A stretch of DNA of 64,000 nucleotides, taken from NCBI GenBank assembly GCA_020744225.1, contig JAGMWG010000005.1:1550001-1614000 (forward strand), in the 5' to 3' direction. Each line of letters opens with the position of its first letter. Position 1 is the stretch's first letter. Positions 23,468 through 34,830 of this stretch are shown piece by piece. Source of the stretch: Paraphoma chrysanthemicola (lineage: Eukaryota; Ascomycota; Dothideomycetes; Pleosporales; Phaeosphaeriaceae). A program made the translations under genes and the position numbers. The notes beneath the pieces were generated by a model, which worked only from the letters and a program-made list of their open reading frames with translations, had not been told where the DNA came from and ran no database searches.

Positions 23468-24139
23468 TTAGTATGCGTCTCCCAGATAAACTTTGTTGGT
23501 CAGGCCAAAAGAAATTCGTCGCACTGAGCTGTTGTCATAGAGCCGCGAGCGTTCTGCTCTGTGTGGTACCTGCGGCATCACGTTATGTACAGCATCGCTT
23601 GCATCGCTGCTTGCGAGTGGCCAATACGCCGAATTCTTTTCAAAGTCGTTCAAAGTTTCTGCATCGAAATCGTACTCTATCTGCGGTGAGGGAGTCTGGA
23701 ACCGCTGCCTCGGTTCGATGTTGGTCCTTGCATATGGGCTGATAGATACGCGAGGCGGGTATGTCGCCACACCGAGCAGATCGTCGTATTTCGAACCCAA
23801 GCCGAATGCGTCCCGTCGTGCTACGTGTTTGCCTTGAGCTGCTGGTGGATATCCGGCTCTTGGTACAGCAGTGTTGCGAGCTGTCTCTGAACGATGCCTG
23901 AGCTCTTCCACCACAGCCGGATAATCACCAGGTCTATCTGTAGTGACGATACGGTCCTCCATGAAAACAACAATGCTGTTCTGCATCAGAAGAACGATGA
24001 GGAACGCTCCCACGATGAGCGCTAAGGTCGCGCTGATGGCAAGCGGGGCTGGCGCGATCTGAACAGGGTACTCGGACTTGAGAAGACCTTTTGGCGGTGC
24101 GAGCCAGGCTGTAGGCAGCGGAGACTCCGTGGAAGACAT
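23468..24139 (-). CDS. Orphan single-pass membrane protein
   Basis: Taken from the first in-frame ATG at 24139: 223 residues. One strong membrane helix (about residues 27-52, APLAISATLALIVGAFLIVLL) follows a short N-terminus (MSSTESPLPTAWLAPP). The rest is a polar, probably disordered tail with a Tyr-rich patch near the C-terminus (RLYDNSSVRRISFGLTNKVY). I do not recognise the family. The frame remains open upstream of the ATG to about 24,285 with protein-like, glycosylatable sequence (FNDTTSVVNATAHKDF), and a possible acceptor (CTTGTAG) precedes it, so an N-terminal exon could exist; however the stop of the K+ channel gene is only 206 bp upstream on the same strand, leaving little room. Confidence 0.55.
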   Translation of the reverse strand: MSSTESPLPTAWLAPPKGLLKSEYPVQIAPAPLAISATLALIVGAFLIVLLMQNSIVVFMEDRIVTTDRPGDYPAVVEELRHRSETARNTAVPRAGYPPAAQGKHVARRDAFGLGSKYDDLLGVATYPPRVSISPYARTNIEPRQRFQTPSPQIEYDFDAETLNDFEKNSAYWPLASSDASDAVHNVMPQVPHRAERSRLYDNSSVRRISFGLTNKVYLGDAY

Positions 24140-24344
24140 GTTGCTGATCAAGGCAATGTATGTGCTAAACTCCGGAAGGATCGGGTAGCGTGACAGCAGG
24201 AGTTCGCCGAAGAGGTTTCGCTCTGGCTTGAAATCTTTATGAGCCGTCGCATTCACAACAGATGTTGTGTCATTGAATGAAGCAAACAGCTACAAGCACG
24301 CCATGTGATACAGCGATCGCGCCTGGTGACGCATAACTGCTAGC

Positions 24345-26419
24345 CTAGCCATCAAGCTCGACACTGTTCTTCTCATCTTTGCTCCGACTTCTTTGCCTCA
24401 ATTCAGCCATCGAGACCGGTGGTTTTTCCTTCCTCTTCCCTGAATCTGGAGAACTCATCTTCCGCATTTCAGCTTCCAGCTTCGTGGACAGTCGTTGGAG
24501 CAGCCACTGCGGCTCATTTGTGTTGCCCATCAGCGGGCTACGGATACCGAGCCAACTCCAGGCCTCAGTATCTCCGTCATCGGCGGTGCCAATGTCGGGA
24601 GCATCACCTTCCTCATGCTGATACCGGTCCTCAGGCCTTCGGTGTCCTGATGAGTCATTCTCGTCTTGTCCAATCAGTCGAAGATAGTAAGTCCACTCTT
24701 CGTAACTGTATTGCTTTCCTGGTGACGTCTCCATGTCTTTCATGAGCTTGCCAATCTCCTTTGCGAGTATGAAATGATAGAAGTGTATATCTCGTTCGAG
24801 GAAATCCCCGTGCTCGCCCGCCTCTTCTGCTTGTCCAAGCTCTTCATCTTCGATGTGCTTTGCTATGCGATCGATACCACGCTTTTCGGATGGTCTCGGA
24901 GCTCCCTCCCCATCTACATCTTTTTTCTTCAGGGCTTTGCCGGTTTTGATTCTCTTCAATCCAACTTTGAGCGCAGAGTTGAGGCCCTTTTCGTCGGGTA
25001 GGACGGTCAGAGAACCAACCCAGATCGTGAAGTCTTTGAAAGTTTTGATGATAGTATCGCCCATATTGCTGATAAGAATTGTAAGTGTCGGTACTGCTAG
25101 TAAGCTCCAGAAAACGAAAAAGGCTTTGCCAGAGTTGGATGCTACGGTGAAATCACCGTAGCCGACAGTAAGGAGCGATGTATAGGCAAAATACAGCCAG
25201 GTGAAGTAAGTGTAGCCTTGTGGCTGTTCGGAGTACATGAAAACCACAGCACCGATCAACCACAACAGCATTGCAGCTATAGTCGACGTGGCCAGCGCAG
25301 TATATCGTCTCCTCCGTTCTGAAAGCTCGTGGATTCGTCGCATGATATCAAATTCTTGCTCTCGTCGTTGCGCCTCTGAGAGGCCCTTCTGGGAAAACGT
25401 TATCTTCTCGAACAGCCCGACCTTGATCGTGTGCGACTCGTTGTCGATGCTTGCTAGCACTTTCTGCCTCTTGACTTCCACCATACGTGCGGACATTTTC
25501 TGTTTGCCGTGCTCTAATATCAAGCTTCTTACGGACCCAATGACCAAACCGACCATAATAAGCCCTCCTATGGCGTAAGGAAATAGTAACGATCTTCCAG
25601 TATGCGTTTTTGGGACGAACTCGCCTCCAATACCAACGGTGAGCAGTGTGAAGTCAGCCCAGAAAACTGCATCGAGAAAGTGCCAGCCCTCAACCTTGGA
25701 GAAGACCAATGCGCCGAGAAGCAAGTATACCATGAAGCCAATGGTCTGTAGCATGAGCGTTCTTTGACTTGGCGTCAGCTGGAAGTCTTTCGAATAATGC
25801 CCTCTCCATGCACCGAAAGCGGTAAACACCAGGAGGCTCGAGATGATGAAATACAGGCCTGCAGCAATGATGCCGTAGTAATACGCTTGACTCAATGCGT
25901 GCTCTTGCATCGGCTGGATTCGAAAGACTGGAGAAGAAGCCACTGCAACCAACGCAATCAGAAGGGCTGATGCGAGATACCACCCGAGGATCGTAATAGG
26001 TTGCGCGATGCGAAAGGATAGTCTTCGGGCCATGTTTAAAAGCAAAGCGAAGTTCGCTACAAGAGCAAGTACAAGTGATATGGAATTGACTGCGATGAGC
26101 CACTTTGGGTCCTTGATGCTCTCGCCATGGCCCTCGTCTGATCCAGGGGGGATGTAGACCCTCCATGACTCTACGAGAGCACAGATGCTGAAGGCGTTTG
26201 CCATGGGTCCAAATGTGCCTGCGATCAGTGGACATGCAGTCGATGCAAACCACCAACGACTACAGGTGTCAGCTCTGCTCTTCATGAAATGCAATCACAT
26301 ACGTACCTCGGATCTAGGAATTCCTGTTCTTCCTGCTGAGCTTGCTCCTCCTCGTCTTGGTTCTTCTCGACATCTTGTGCAGCCTCTTGCGCAGGTTCAT
26401 GGAGGCCAGGATCGTTCAT
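24345..26419 (-). CDS. TOK1: TOK-type outward-rectifying potassium channel
   Basis: Two exons, 26419-26307 and 26259-24345, with a 47 nt intron (donor GTACGT, acceptor CTGTAG); 675 residues. TOK channels are plasma-membrane, two-pore-domain, eight-helix fungal K+ channels that pass K+ outward on depolarisation. Visible: a Gln/Glu-rich cytosolic N-terminus (EEEQAQQEEQEF), four helices (about residues 40-215), first pore with filter TLLTVGIGGEF, two helices, then second pore with the canonical SLLTVGYGDF, a last helix, and a long charged cytosolic C-terminus. The first filter has Gly-Ile-Gly-Gly where the usual form is G-[LYF]-G-D, which is notable. Length and order match the family well. Confidence 0.93.
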
Positions 26420-26999
26420 AGTGTCTCCAGTTGAAGACTGCGTGATGTGGTATGAGGTGGTTTGCTTGGCGCATATTGCGAATCAAGACATCCTTATCTA
26501 AGTCGGCGTAGATGGGAAACAAGGTAAATCTAGTTGCGCACGTCGCGTGGTCAATCTCAGACGGTATGACGTAGTGGGCTGGTGCGTCGCGAAGCACACG
26601 CGCGTCCTTGGCGCTAGCTCCTGTTGGTCGGCAGTCGTCAGATGTTCAATTGCACGCAACCATCATTCCAAGAGACCTTGTGGGCAAATCATTAACTTGT
26701 CTCACCAAATCCGCAACATTAACCTAGGTTATTCTTATAGTACACTTGCACTAAGCCAAAGTCTTGTCGTTAAAGAGTAGCAGACCGTGGCAAAGTCACA
26801 ATCATTTGGCCTCAGAGCTGTGAAACAAGACTTAGATATACCATACCTGTGTGGGAAGAAGTTCAGAATTCCTGGTTTATCGCGGGCTTAGAATTTGTAC
26901 ACTTCGACAAGTAACAAGGCTATAACTACATGAACGTTCACACATACATGCGAAGTAACAACTGTCACTGAAACGCCTTCAAAATGTGCTCGCTCTCTT
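26420..26999. other. AT-rich intergenic stretch
   Basis: 580 bp between the TOK channel start and the broken gene at 27000. It includes the channel promoter. The part from 26,640 to 26,960 is AT-rich and rich in stops. No missing 5' part of the broken gene can be recognised here. Confidence 0.4.
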
Positions 27000-27844
27000 A
27001 TGTCTCTGATGGCCTTGTTTGTATGGTGCATCGGTATTGCAACGGTATATCCTCCTGGCGCGCTGAATGTGACTTTTGAGCCTTGGACGACTATAAGTCA
27101 CGAAAATGTTTCAACTTTGAGTCCTCCGATTCGATCCGACTACAATCCAAGGGTCGATGAGGCATGGGAAATATCTTCATTGAGTATGTACTATGTTGAT
27201 CGAGTTTAAGTTGTGGGAGATGGTATGAATAGCAGATACGCCTATGGCTACCGGTAATGCTGATTGCCCACATGACATAGCCCCTATCGGTGCCTTCAAG
27301 TCTTCGATGTCCGGAAGCGCCAGATGGTCGATGGTATTCAACAAAGACAATTGCACAAGAGAAGCAAAGCTAGCGGACGGTAGCCAAGTTTCACTGTGTG
27401 TCTATGCACAGCGTGAGGAGGAGCGTGAGGAGGAGCGTGTGGAAAGCCATCTGAGAGGCACAGTACTTGACTCCTTAGCTGAGCAGGCTCTCGAATCGCT
27501 TCCTTCCGGAGGTCTTTTCGACGAGTGGGATACACGCAGCCTCAATCTGTCCGAAGCAAGACTTAACGCCGTCCTCTCGAATTTGACGATCTCTGCCCTT
27601 TCTCTCGGCACATGGTTAGATATCGTTCCGGTAACCGTCACACGATATGAGAGCACGTATCGCTTCTCGCACCGCCGCAACCTCATCCTGTCGTATGCCG
27701 TCTTCCTCGCATGTTGCCTTGATTTTCGCAATTAGTGCAATATGGTCCGTACGAAAGAATGGCACTTACGCAACCGATGGTGGTTTCTTGCAGATCATGA
27801 TGGCAACCCGTGGAGATATCGAGCTAGAGTGCGTTAAAGGATGA
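27000..27844 (+). pseudogene. Remnant of a fungal multi-span membrane protein ('YPPGAL' family)
   Basis: The 3' half of a fungus-specific membrane-protein family is recognisable. A helix with WCIGIATVYPPGALNV is followed by an extracellular-type part, an intron (27190-27241 approx., donor GTATGT, acceptor AGCAG) and the sequence CPHDIAPIGAF...ARWSMVFN. Near the 3' end the C-terminal helix runs HRRNLILSYAVFLACC and then shifts frame: a one-base change at about 27717-27719 is needed to continue into LIFAISAIWSVRKNGTY and the ending GGFLQIMMATRG. In the sequence as given the frame ends in a stop at 27733-27735. No N-terminal half (usual membrane helices and long ectodomain start) is seen upstream, and an in-frame stop lies near 26,930. 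So the gene is both 5'-truncated and frameshifted. A sequencing error could explain the shift, but not the missing 5' half. Confidence 0.6.
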
Positions 27845-30661
27845 TGCGGTGGTGACGGACGATGTATCGAAGGACTTTCAAAGGTTGATAATCCGGTATG
27901 GCCAACTTGTTGTTGGAGATGCCGAAGGGCAATTAGGGTTCCAGCAACTGAAGAGACGGTAGCGGTAAGGAAGCGGGCGTTTGGTCGAGAGGAATGAGGC
28001 GGTGCGCAATCATTTACTGGGCATGAATACAACTAAACTCTGCTGTTTCCGAGTCGGGTATGGCAAAGTCCTCGCAACCTTGAATGTTTCCCAACGTTTA
28101 TCGTGATCCCGTCGACTTTGTAAACACAATCGCTGCTCGCAGCTGCGCTCCGCTTTGTGAAGCTTAACGTCGAGTAGCGGATTTCTGCTCAGGAGGACTG
28201 TAGCTTACTACGAGTTTGCGAAAGGAGCTGACGGAAATTGCCACGATGTGGTGACCCTGTGGGTGACGAGAAAGCCGTTGCCGCGAGGGTTAACTTGGAT
28301 CGTATTCTTAATCCATCGACTCCACGGCTCCTCATACATAGCACACCATCGGTAGTCAGTCTTATCTCCTTCTTTCAACTCACTTCGTCACGATTCGTAG
28401 CACTTGCTGACTATGAGCTATACTCGAACTATCGAAATTGTGTTAGTCGCAGCGGTAACACTGTCAGTTGACCCCGCAGCAGGACGTTGAAGAAAGCGTA
28501 CGATGCTTGAGAACCACGCCAGAGAGCCGGCGAACCGCCCATCAGCGTCGCGGTAGACGAGACATGAGTGTCGCAACTCGAGGACTCGAACAATCCATGC
28601 CAACCTTGTAGAAGGCAGAACGATCACGTTCTCCTAGCCTCGCCAGAAAGAGTTTAAATCGTTACAAGCCATCGCCGCAGCAGACTCGGCAAATAGCGAA
28701 TACCGACTGCTGAGACTAAGGGAGAAAACCCTGGCCAAGACGACCTGACACTCGACGGTGGCAATCAAAATTGAATGTGGCTTATCGTAGCACAATAGGG
28801 ATGAAGGCTGCAATCGCTTGCCCCGATAGAGACTTCGACTGTTGATCTGGGTGTGCGCGCCCTACGGAGTGGTGACTCCCTTTGTGTTGCCATTGCAAAC
28901 TTGCGCTCAGGGTGTGCCAGTCTGAAGTTTTCGCAGCGTGTGATATTGCGCAAACACACCTCTTCCAGCGTAGCTCGGGGAGAGTAGACTGTTACTTTCG
29001 GATGTAAGCATGCTGGCAATGTGACGATGTACTTGTGTTTGGCCTAGTCTGGCTGGCTTGTAGGCGCTGTCAACAGAATTCGCAGGTGTCTATTTCTGGC
29101 TGGAGGCTTAGGAGATTGGTATCCATTGGGAGTGCGTGTACTTCCAGCAGTAGAGGGCCATCTCTTGGGCTTGCGGTCACTTCTGATGTGGTCCTTTGGT
29201 GTGCTCGAAGTGTGTTGCCGTCGGTCGTAGAGCGAGTGCCGCGATGTGTTCAGCGAGGTGGAGAATTTGAGGTTGCAGAAGACGCCGTCGGCGCCGCGCC
29301 TTCCTGTCGCTCCGCATCAAGACGCAGATATAGCTCAGTTCATATCGCCAGGAGCATCGTTGGCGCAACGAGCATAGTAAGCTTCGCGTCAGGTCAGGCA
29401 GCGGACTTGCAAGCGCGACGGAGGCGAGGACATGGACGACTCGTGCAACATGGTTCGGCAAACCTCCATCGAGCATAGTGCCGCGCTACAGGTCCGACGT
29501 CAAAGCATCTGTCTCTGCCCTTTCTGTCTGTCCTCCCTTTCTTCTGCATCTTGCGCAAGAGATGTGGGAATAGCAAGGCTCTGCGATTGTCGTGTGGACG
29601 ATCGCGCACCGGTTTATATTGCTTTTTCTCATCTCTGCAGCCGCGTGAGTTTATCCTTGCGAACGGCGCCACTGCATCTGTCGGGCACGACTCTGACCCG
29701 TACAAGATCTAGGTCGTTTTCTCGATGGACGTCTACTGTCCCAGACTCGGTGTCTTGTCACTACCTGGACAGGCAGGTAAGTAGAGTCGTGTCGACAATG
29801 GCGCCTTCGACCAGCTTCTCTTTGCTGCATCCGCTTTTGATGCACTCTTCACCCACTCTCGATCTGTGTCTTATGTCAACCCAAGGTCAAATTTCTAGCT
29901 CTCGTCTGAAGTTGCGCAAGAATTTTACAATCATTGTCTCACCCTATGTATCCTGCGTTCACGTGCTGGGTTGTTTTTAGACTCGGGTGATGAAGAGATC
30001 GTTTCGATTCGGCGGGCAATGTACGCTTCCTGCACATATGGTACACTTGACCCACGCGGTGTCTATGTTATCTAGGTACGTTGGTACCGGATCACCCGTT
30101 GCCAACATGGTTGCTTGTATGGTATTGCTCCACCCAGGCATCAATCGTCGTTCCCATCATCCAAGATGTCCAATTTATGGCGATGTTGATGCTCCTCCCT
30201 CACCGAACTCTCTTATCTCACAGACTCAGCCATGTTATAACTCTAGGTAAGAGCCTGCCTGCTTAGAGTAGTGCGCGTCGCTCCTCCTCTGCATTTTCGT
30301 GTCCCTCTCGCCCTTCACCTCATCACACATCCTCTCATTGATGCGCTTGGTCTCTGCAAACGTTGCATGAGCCGCGTGTGGGCCCTCACCTTCACTTCAG
30401 TCTCCTTTTACTTAAGCTGCGGAAGCTTCCAGAGCCTCGCGTTCTTACTAGCCTACTTGCTATCGTCGTCGCTGTCAAAGCCTGCAACCTTGCCTTGGCA
30501 ACCGACTAGCGCCCCTAAGTAGCTCCTGCCGTTTGTCTACAAAAACAACACACGGCTACGCTTTTGCCCCGCCACTCTCCTCAACCCAGGCACTCAACTG
30601 GTTCGCGCCCTCCCAAACAGCTCAGCTACTTGCTTCCCGCTACGACATCAAGTTTCCCATC
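27845..30661. other. 2.8 kb intergenic with probable spliced leader of the helicase gene
   Basis: No protein gene supported. The right part has features of a long 5' leader: pyrimidine-rich tracts around 29,500-29,550 and 30,285-30,330, and two strong donor sites, CAG|GTAAGT with the intron starting at 29777 and TAG|GTAAGAG at 30247. This suggests introns in the untranslated leader of the DED1-like gene. Frames such as 29432-29980 are not protein-like. Confidence 0.45.
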
Positions 30662-32785
30662 ATGTCTGACGCAGGCTCCAACGCTGGTCTCGACGAGGCT
30701 GCTATTGCTCGCAAGCAGAAGCAGGCCGAGGACCTTGCTCGCGCGAAGGAGGCGGGCTGGAACAACCCCATCCCTTTCAAGTATGACACTGTCGTTGGCG
30801 GTGAGGCTGCCCCAGACGAGACTCGCGACTCCGCTCCATGGCTCTCCGATGCCGCTGTCTATCAGTGGGATGACGAGTTCGGCGATGTGGGCGAGCGCAA
30901 CCCCGTCTTGGAGAAGCAGCTCTTCGAAGACACCAATCTCCAGCGCGCAGGTCAGCACATCAAGGCGCTCTCCTTCAACGTCAACCTCGAGGGTCCGATC
31001 AAGGTTCAGCCCGTCCGCAACGTGAGTTCGCACACTTCATGCCAGTGAGTTTATGTCACTAACGTGAATAGTTTGAGGATGCTGGACTTCACCCCATCAT
31101 GGCAGAGAACGTGAAGCTGTGCAAGTATGTCGCTCCCACGCCGGTTCAGTCATATTGTCTGCCTGCCGTCCTCACTGGCCACGACGTTGTCGCCATCGCT
31201 CAAACTGGTGTGTCAGCTCGTCTTTCTTTGTGCTGTATGACACTTACATGATGACAGGTTCTGGCAAGACTGCCGCTTTCCTCATTCCCATCCTGTCCAA
31301 GCTGATGGGCAAGGCTCGCCAGCTCGCCGCTCCTCGTCCTAACCCAGCTCGCTACAACCCGCAGACCGACCGGGTTCGTGCTGAGCCATTAGTCTTGGTC
31401 GTCTGCCCCACCCGCGAGCTTGCTTGCCAGATCTTTGATGAGGCTCGTCGCCTATGCTACCGCACTATGCTGCGCCCCTGCGTCATCTATGGTGGTGCGC
31501 CAACCAAGAACCAGCGTGAGCAGCTGGAGATGGGCTGCGATATCCTTATTGCCACTCCCGGTCGCCTCATGGACTTCATGCAGAACAACAATCTGCTGTC
31601 CTTCCGCCGCCTCAAGTAAGCATAGCTCTGCCACCTCCAAAAGACAGACGCTAACTCTATCACAGGTTCACTGTCATTGACGAAGCTGACGAACTCCTCT
31701 CCACTGGCTGGGAGGAGGCCATGGAGAAGGTTTTCCAGGGTAGTGGTAAGCTGTCTAGATTCAATGGCATGACCACAAGCTAACATTGCCCCACAGACAA
31801 CAACGCTGATGCCGACCATACCTACCTGATGTTCTCCGCTACGTTCCCCAAGTCGGCTCGACGTCTCGCTAAGGAGTACATGGAGGAGGACTGTCTTCGG
31901 GTGAAGGTACTTGGCTGAATTTCATCTCACCTACAGAGCTAACACTTCTTTTAGGTTGGCCGCGTCGGCAGCACCCACGAAAACATCAAGCAGCAGGTCA
32001 TCTACGTGGAAGAGTCCGCAAAGAACCAGGCATTGTTCGATCTCATCTTCTCTGATAAGCCGCAGCGCATCTTGGTCTTCACAAACTCTAAGATGAAGTG
32101 CGATATGGTCGACGACTTCCTCTACAACAAGGGCCTACCTGTCACATCGATCCACTCTGATCGTACGCAGCGTGAGCGCGAGGATGCTATGTAGGTATTC
32201 CGGAGTAACACTCGATGAACCATCACTAACCGTGCTAGTCGTTCCTTCCGCACTGCTACTTGCCCCATCCTCGTGGCTACCGGAGTCACCGCTCGTGGTC
32301 TCGATGTTGCTAACGTCGGACATGTCGTCAACTATGATCTGCCCTCCACCCAGCACGATGGTATCACCGAGTACGTTCACCGCATCGGTCGCACCGCGCG
32401 CATCGGCAACGAGGGCAAGGCTACCTCCTTCTACAACGACCGCAACGAGGACCTTGGTGAGGATCTGTGCAAGATTCTCATCGAGTCTAAGCAAGAGATC
32501 CCCGACTTTCTAGAGCAGTTCAAGCCCGAAGACCCAACCCAGATCGACTGGCACGACGGCACTGACGACGAGTCCGATGATGGTCTTGGTGGCGGCTTTG
32601 GCGGCGGCGCTGGCGACTTCAACGCTGATGCTGGATTCGGTGGTGATGCTGGTGGTGATGCTGGTGGTGATGCTGGCGGTGATGCTGGCGGCGACGCTGG
32701 GGGCTTCAGTGCTGATGACGGCGGCTTCAGCGGAGGTGATGGCGGTTTCTCTGCCGACAACAACGATAAGGTTGAATCTTGGTAG
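30662..32785 (+). CDS. DEAD-box RNA helicase, DED1/Vasa-like
   Basis: Seven exons: 30662-31021, 31072-31207, 31258-31615, 31666-31745, 31797-31906, 31955-32190, 32239-32785; introns 48-51 nt; 608 residues. ATP-dependent RNA unwinding. Motifs in order: Q-motif region PTPVQSYCLPAVL, motif I AQTGSGKT (about 163-170), Ia PTRELACQ, GG, Ib TPGR, motif II DEAD (290-293) within VIDEADELLSTGW, III SATFPKSA, IV ILVFTNS, V ATGVTARGLDV, VI HRIGRTAR. All catalytic motifs are intact. The N-terminus is acidic and lacks the RGG/SR parts of true DED1. The C-terminus is Gly/Asp-rich with five GGDA repeats and ends in VESW, recalling the SW ending of DED1/Vasa proteins. It is thus a divergent member of the DED1/DDX3/Vasa group; the DEAD motif is followed by ELLSTGW rather than RMLDMGF. 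Confidence 0.92.
32639..32698 (+). repeat. 12-bp coding minisatellite (GGDA x5)
   Basis: Five tandem 12-base units, GGTGGTGATGCT with third-position drift in the last two (GGCGGTGATGCT, GGCGGCGACGCT), inside the last exon of the helicase gene. They encode Gly-Gly-Asp-Ala five times. The near-identical first three copies imply recent slippage, so the length may vary among strains. Confidence 0.9.
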
Positions 32786-34830
32786 GTTAGTCGCTTCGGC
32801 AGCTTCCTCATCAGGCTTGCGCTTTCGTCCTCCTAAGACGAGAAGTGTTTTCGGCATGTCTCGCGCGGCTCTCTTTCTCTGGATGCACATCCGCATCTTT
32901 TCTACGATGCTTCGGCTCTGCATGGTCCGCATACAGGCTCACAAGCTCACGACATGTCCCTAGTGGTGGTTTGGCTGCATACCTCATGATACGGCCACTA
33001 CCACCCCCCCCGATAGCCATGATGTTCACAGTCAGCTAGTGCACATGTTAAGCAATCTCAAACTGCGTTCAAAATTCTTCTGTGCCGCTATGTTTGTGAT
33101 GTTCTACCAGTAACTTGCCAGATGTGCCGACGTCCACCAGAGTTGCATTGCATTGTGACTCACTTCAAAGGCATTTGCCATCACATTTTCCAAAGCTTCT
33201 TTGCGCATCCGAAAAGCCGTGGGCTGCACTTGTCCAGGCGCACTCGCCAATAGCTCTCAAGTATTTTCTGATGCAGCTTCATGCTAGACTGAACTCTCCT
33301 TATGATACTATACTTAGCAGTGATTCTTGTTGCCGCTCAGCAGAACGTCGTAGATTGCTGTACATCCTCTACCAGATGCTGCAGTGATTACTGCGTGTTC
33401 CTCACTAGTCCGTACAGCTCACTCTGACCTGATAAGATAGCGCCAGATACTCTTTTCTCTGTTACATATTTTCGATAAAATATGCTAGAAACATTCGGAC
33501 TTTGGTCAAGGAGCGTTGGCAGGGAGTGATCTCTGGTTAGGTCCGCGGTGCGAGGGCGCACGAAATTTACACCACTCGCTAGATGTGCGCAGAGGCTTTC
33601 AGTCATAATATTTGTGGGTATCGCAAGTGTGTGCTGTGGTTGACGCTGATCTGTCTTGGTCTATGATGGGGAGCCAAGAGGAGCATTGCGCGTCGCAGAT
33701 ATAGAATGGACATCGCTGCTTCCTGGCCAACATAGATGATGTCAACTCGACCCACTCAGTGTTATTCTTATCTTACTCACGCATGGTTATTCGCAGCAGC
33801 TCGAGAAGTGTATGGTCCTCCAGTCTCCAGGATAGCATGGACTATATCCAGGTTCTGTTTGGCAGGTGTCGAGCCACGGAAGCGCTTGGTAACCAGCATG
33901 AATATGCTGCGAGGCTATTGAGCCAAACGCGATGGCAATTTGGCGATATGCACAACAGTACCAATTCAAAGAGCTCGTATTTCTCAAACGACCTCAAATG
34001 CCGCATCCTGGTGGTCGCTCAAGTCTCCACAAACTGTGCGACCCCAACGTCTGCCGAACAGGACCGCCCCGCCTGATCTAATTTGGGTCGGGCCCAAGAA
34101 AGTGCCAACCTCGCGATCCCGAGCTCTTTGCAACACCAAGCTTTCGATCTTGATCTCACGCGCGTCGATGGTCGTAATCGGCCACGGAAGCCCAGCCAAC
34201 AACGTCGCCCACGCTGCGCGATTGTTGCTGCGTGTCGGAGAAACATGCGAAGAGAGGCGCAAGACTCTCAAATACCAAGCGCTCGATTGCATGTTTCCCG
34301 CAGCTCGGATACGAACCATTTTGCACCATTTGGGGTTTCTCCGCTTTGCAGCCATTGGGTCTGAGCTAAAGGGCCGAATGCTCGGGACCCGGGCCCACAA
34401 AGAGTGTGGGAGTTGCAGTGCAGGGAGACGACCAAGGAAGGGATTGACAACTCACCAGCCGTCGCTGACCGAGACGCTTGGAAAGAGTGCTGCTCCTTTA
34501 ACACACTTGAAAGTCCAGCTCCCCGCACTCAAAGCGACTGAGAATCGATAAGCCTCTTTACATCTTTCAGGGGTTCCAGATTGCTTGGACAGCTAAGGAG
34601 AAGACCCTATTGGAGGAACCGAGTATACACGTGCATCGCTACCAGGCACAATACGAGAAGCCCACGCTAGTAAACCGGTCTAGATCCCTGGCCTAGTCAA
34701 CCCATATTCACGCAAAGGAAGCCATTATATCGCGACATCCGGCCCCTCGCCATTCTGTGGTTTTGCTTCTTGGATGCTTTCCTGTGCAAGAATTTATTCC
34801 GACGCAGCTGCATCTCTACCACCATTCATC
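32786..34830. other. 2.0 kb intergenic
   Basis: No supported gene. A 203-codon plus-strand frame (33940-34551) has overlapping minus-strand frames of similar size and no recognisable motif. The stretch 34,560-34,830 is the likely promoter of the next gene. Confidence 0.45.

Noticed and set aside
33940..34551. 203-codon plus-strand frame
   Set aside because: No motifs, composition not protein-like, and matching-size frames occur on the opposite strand.
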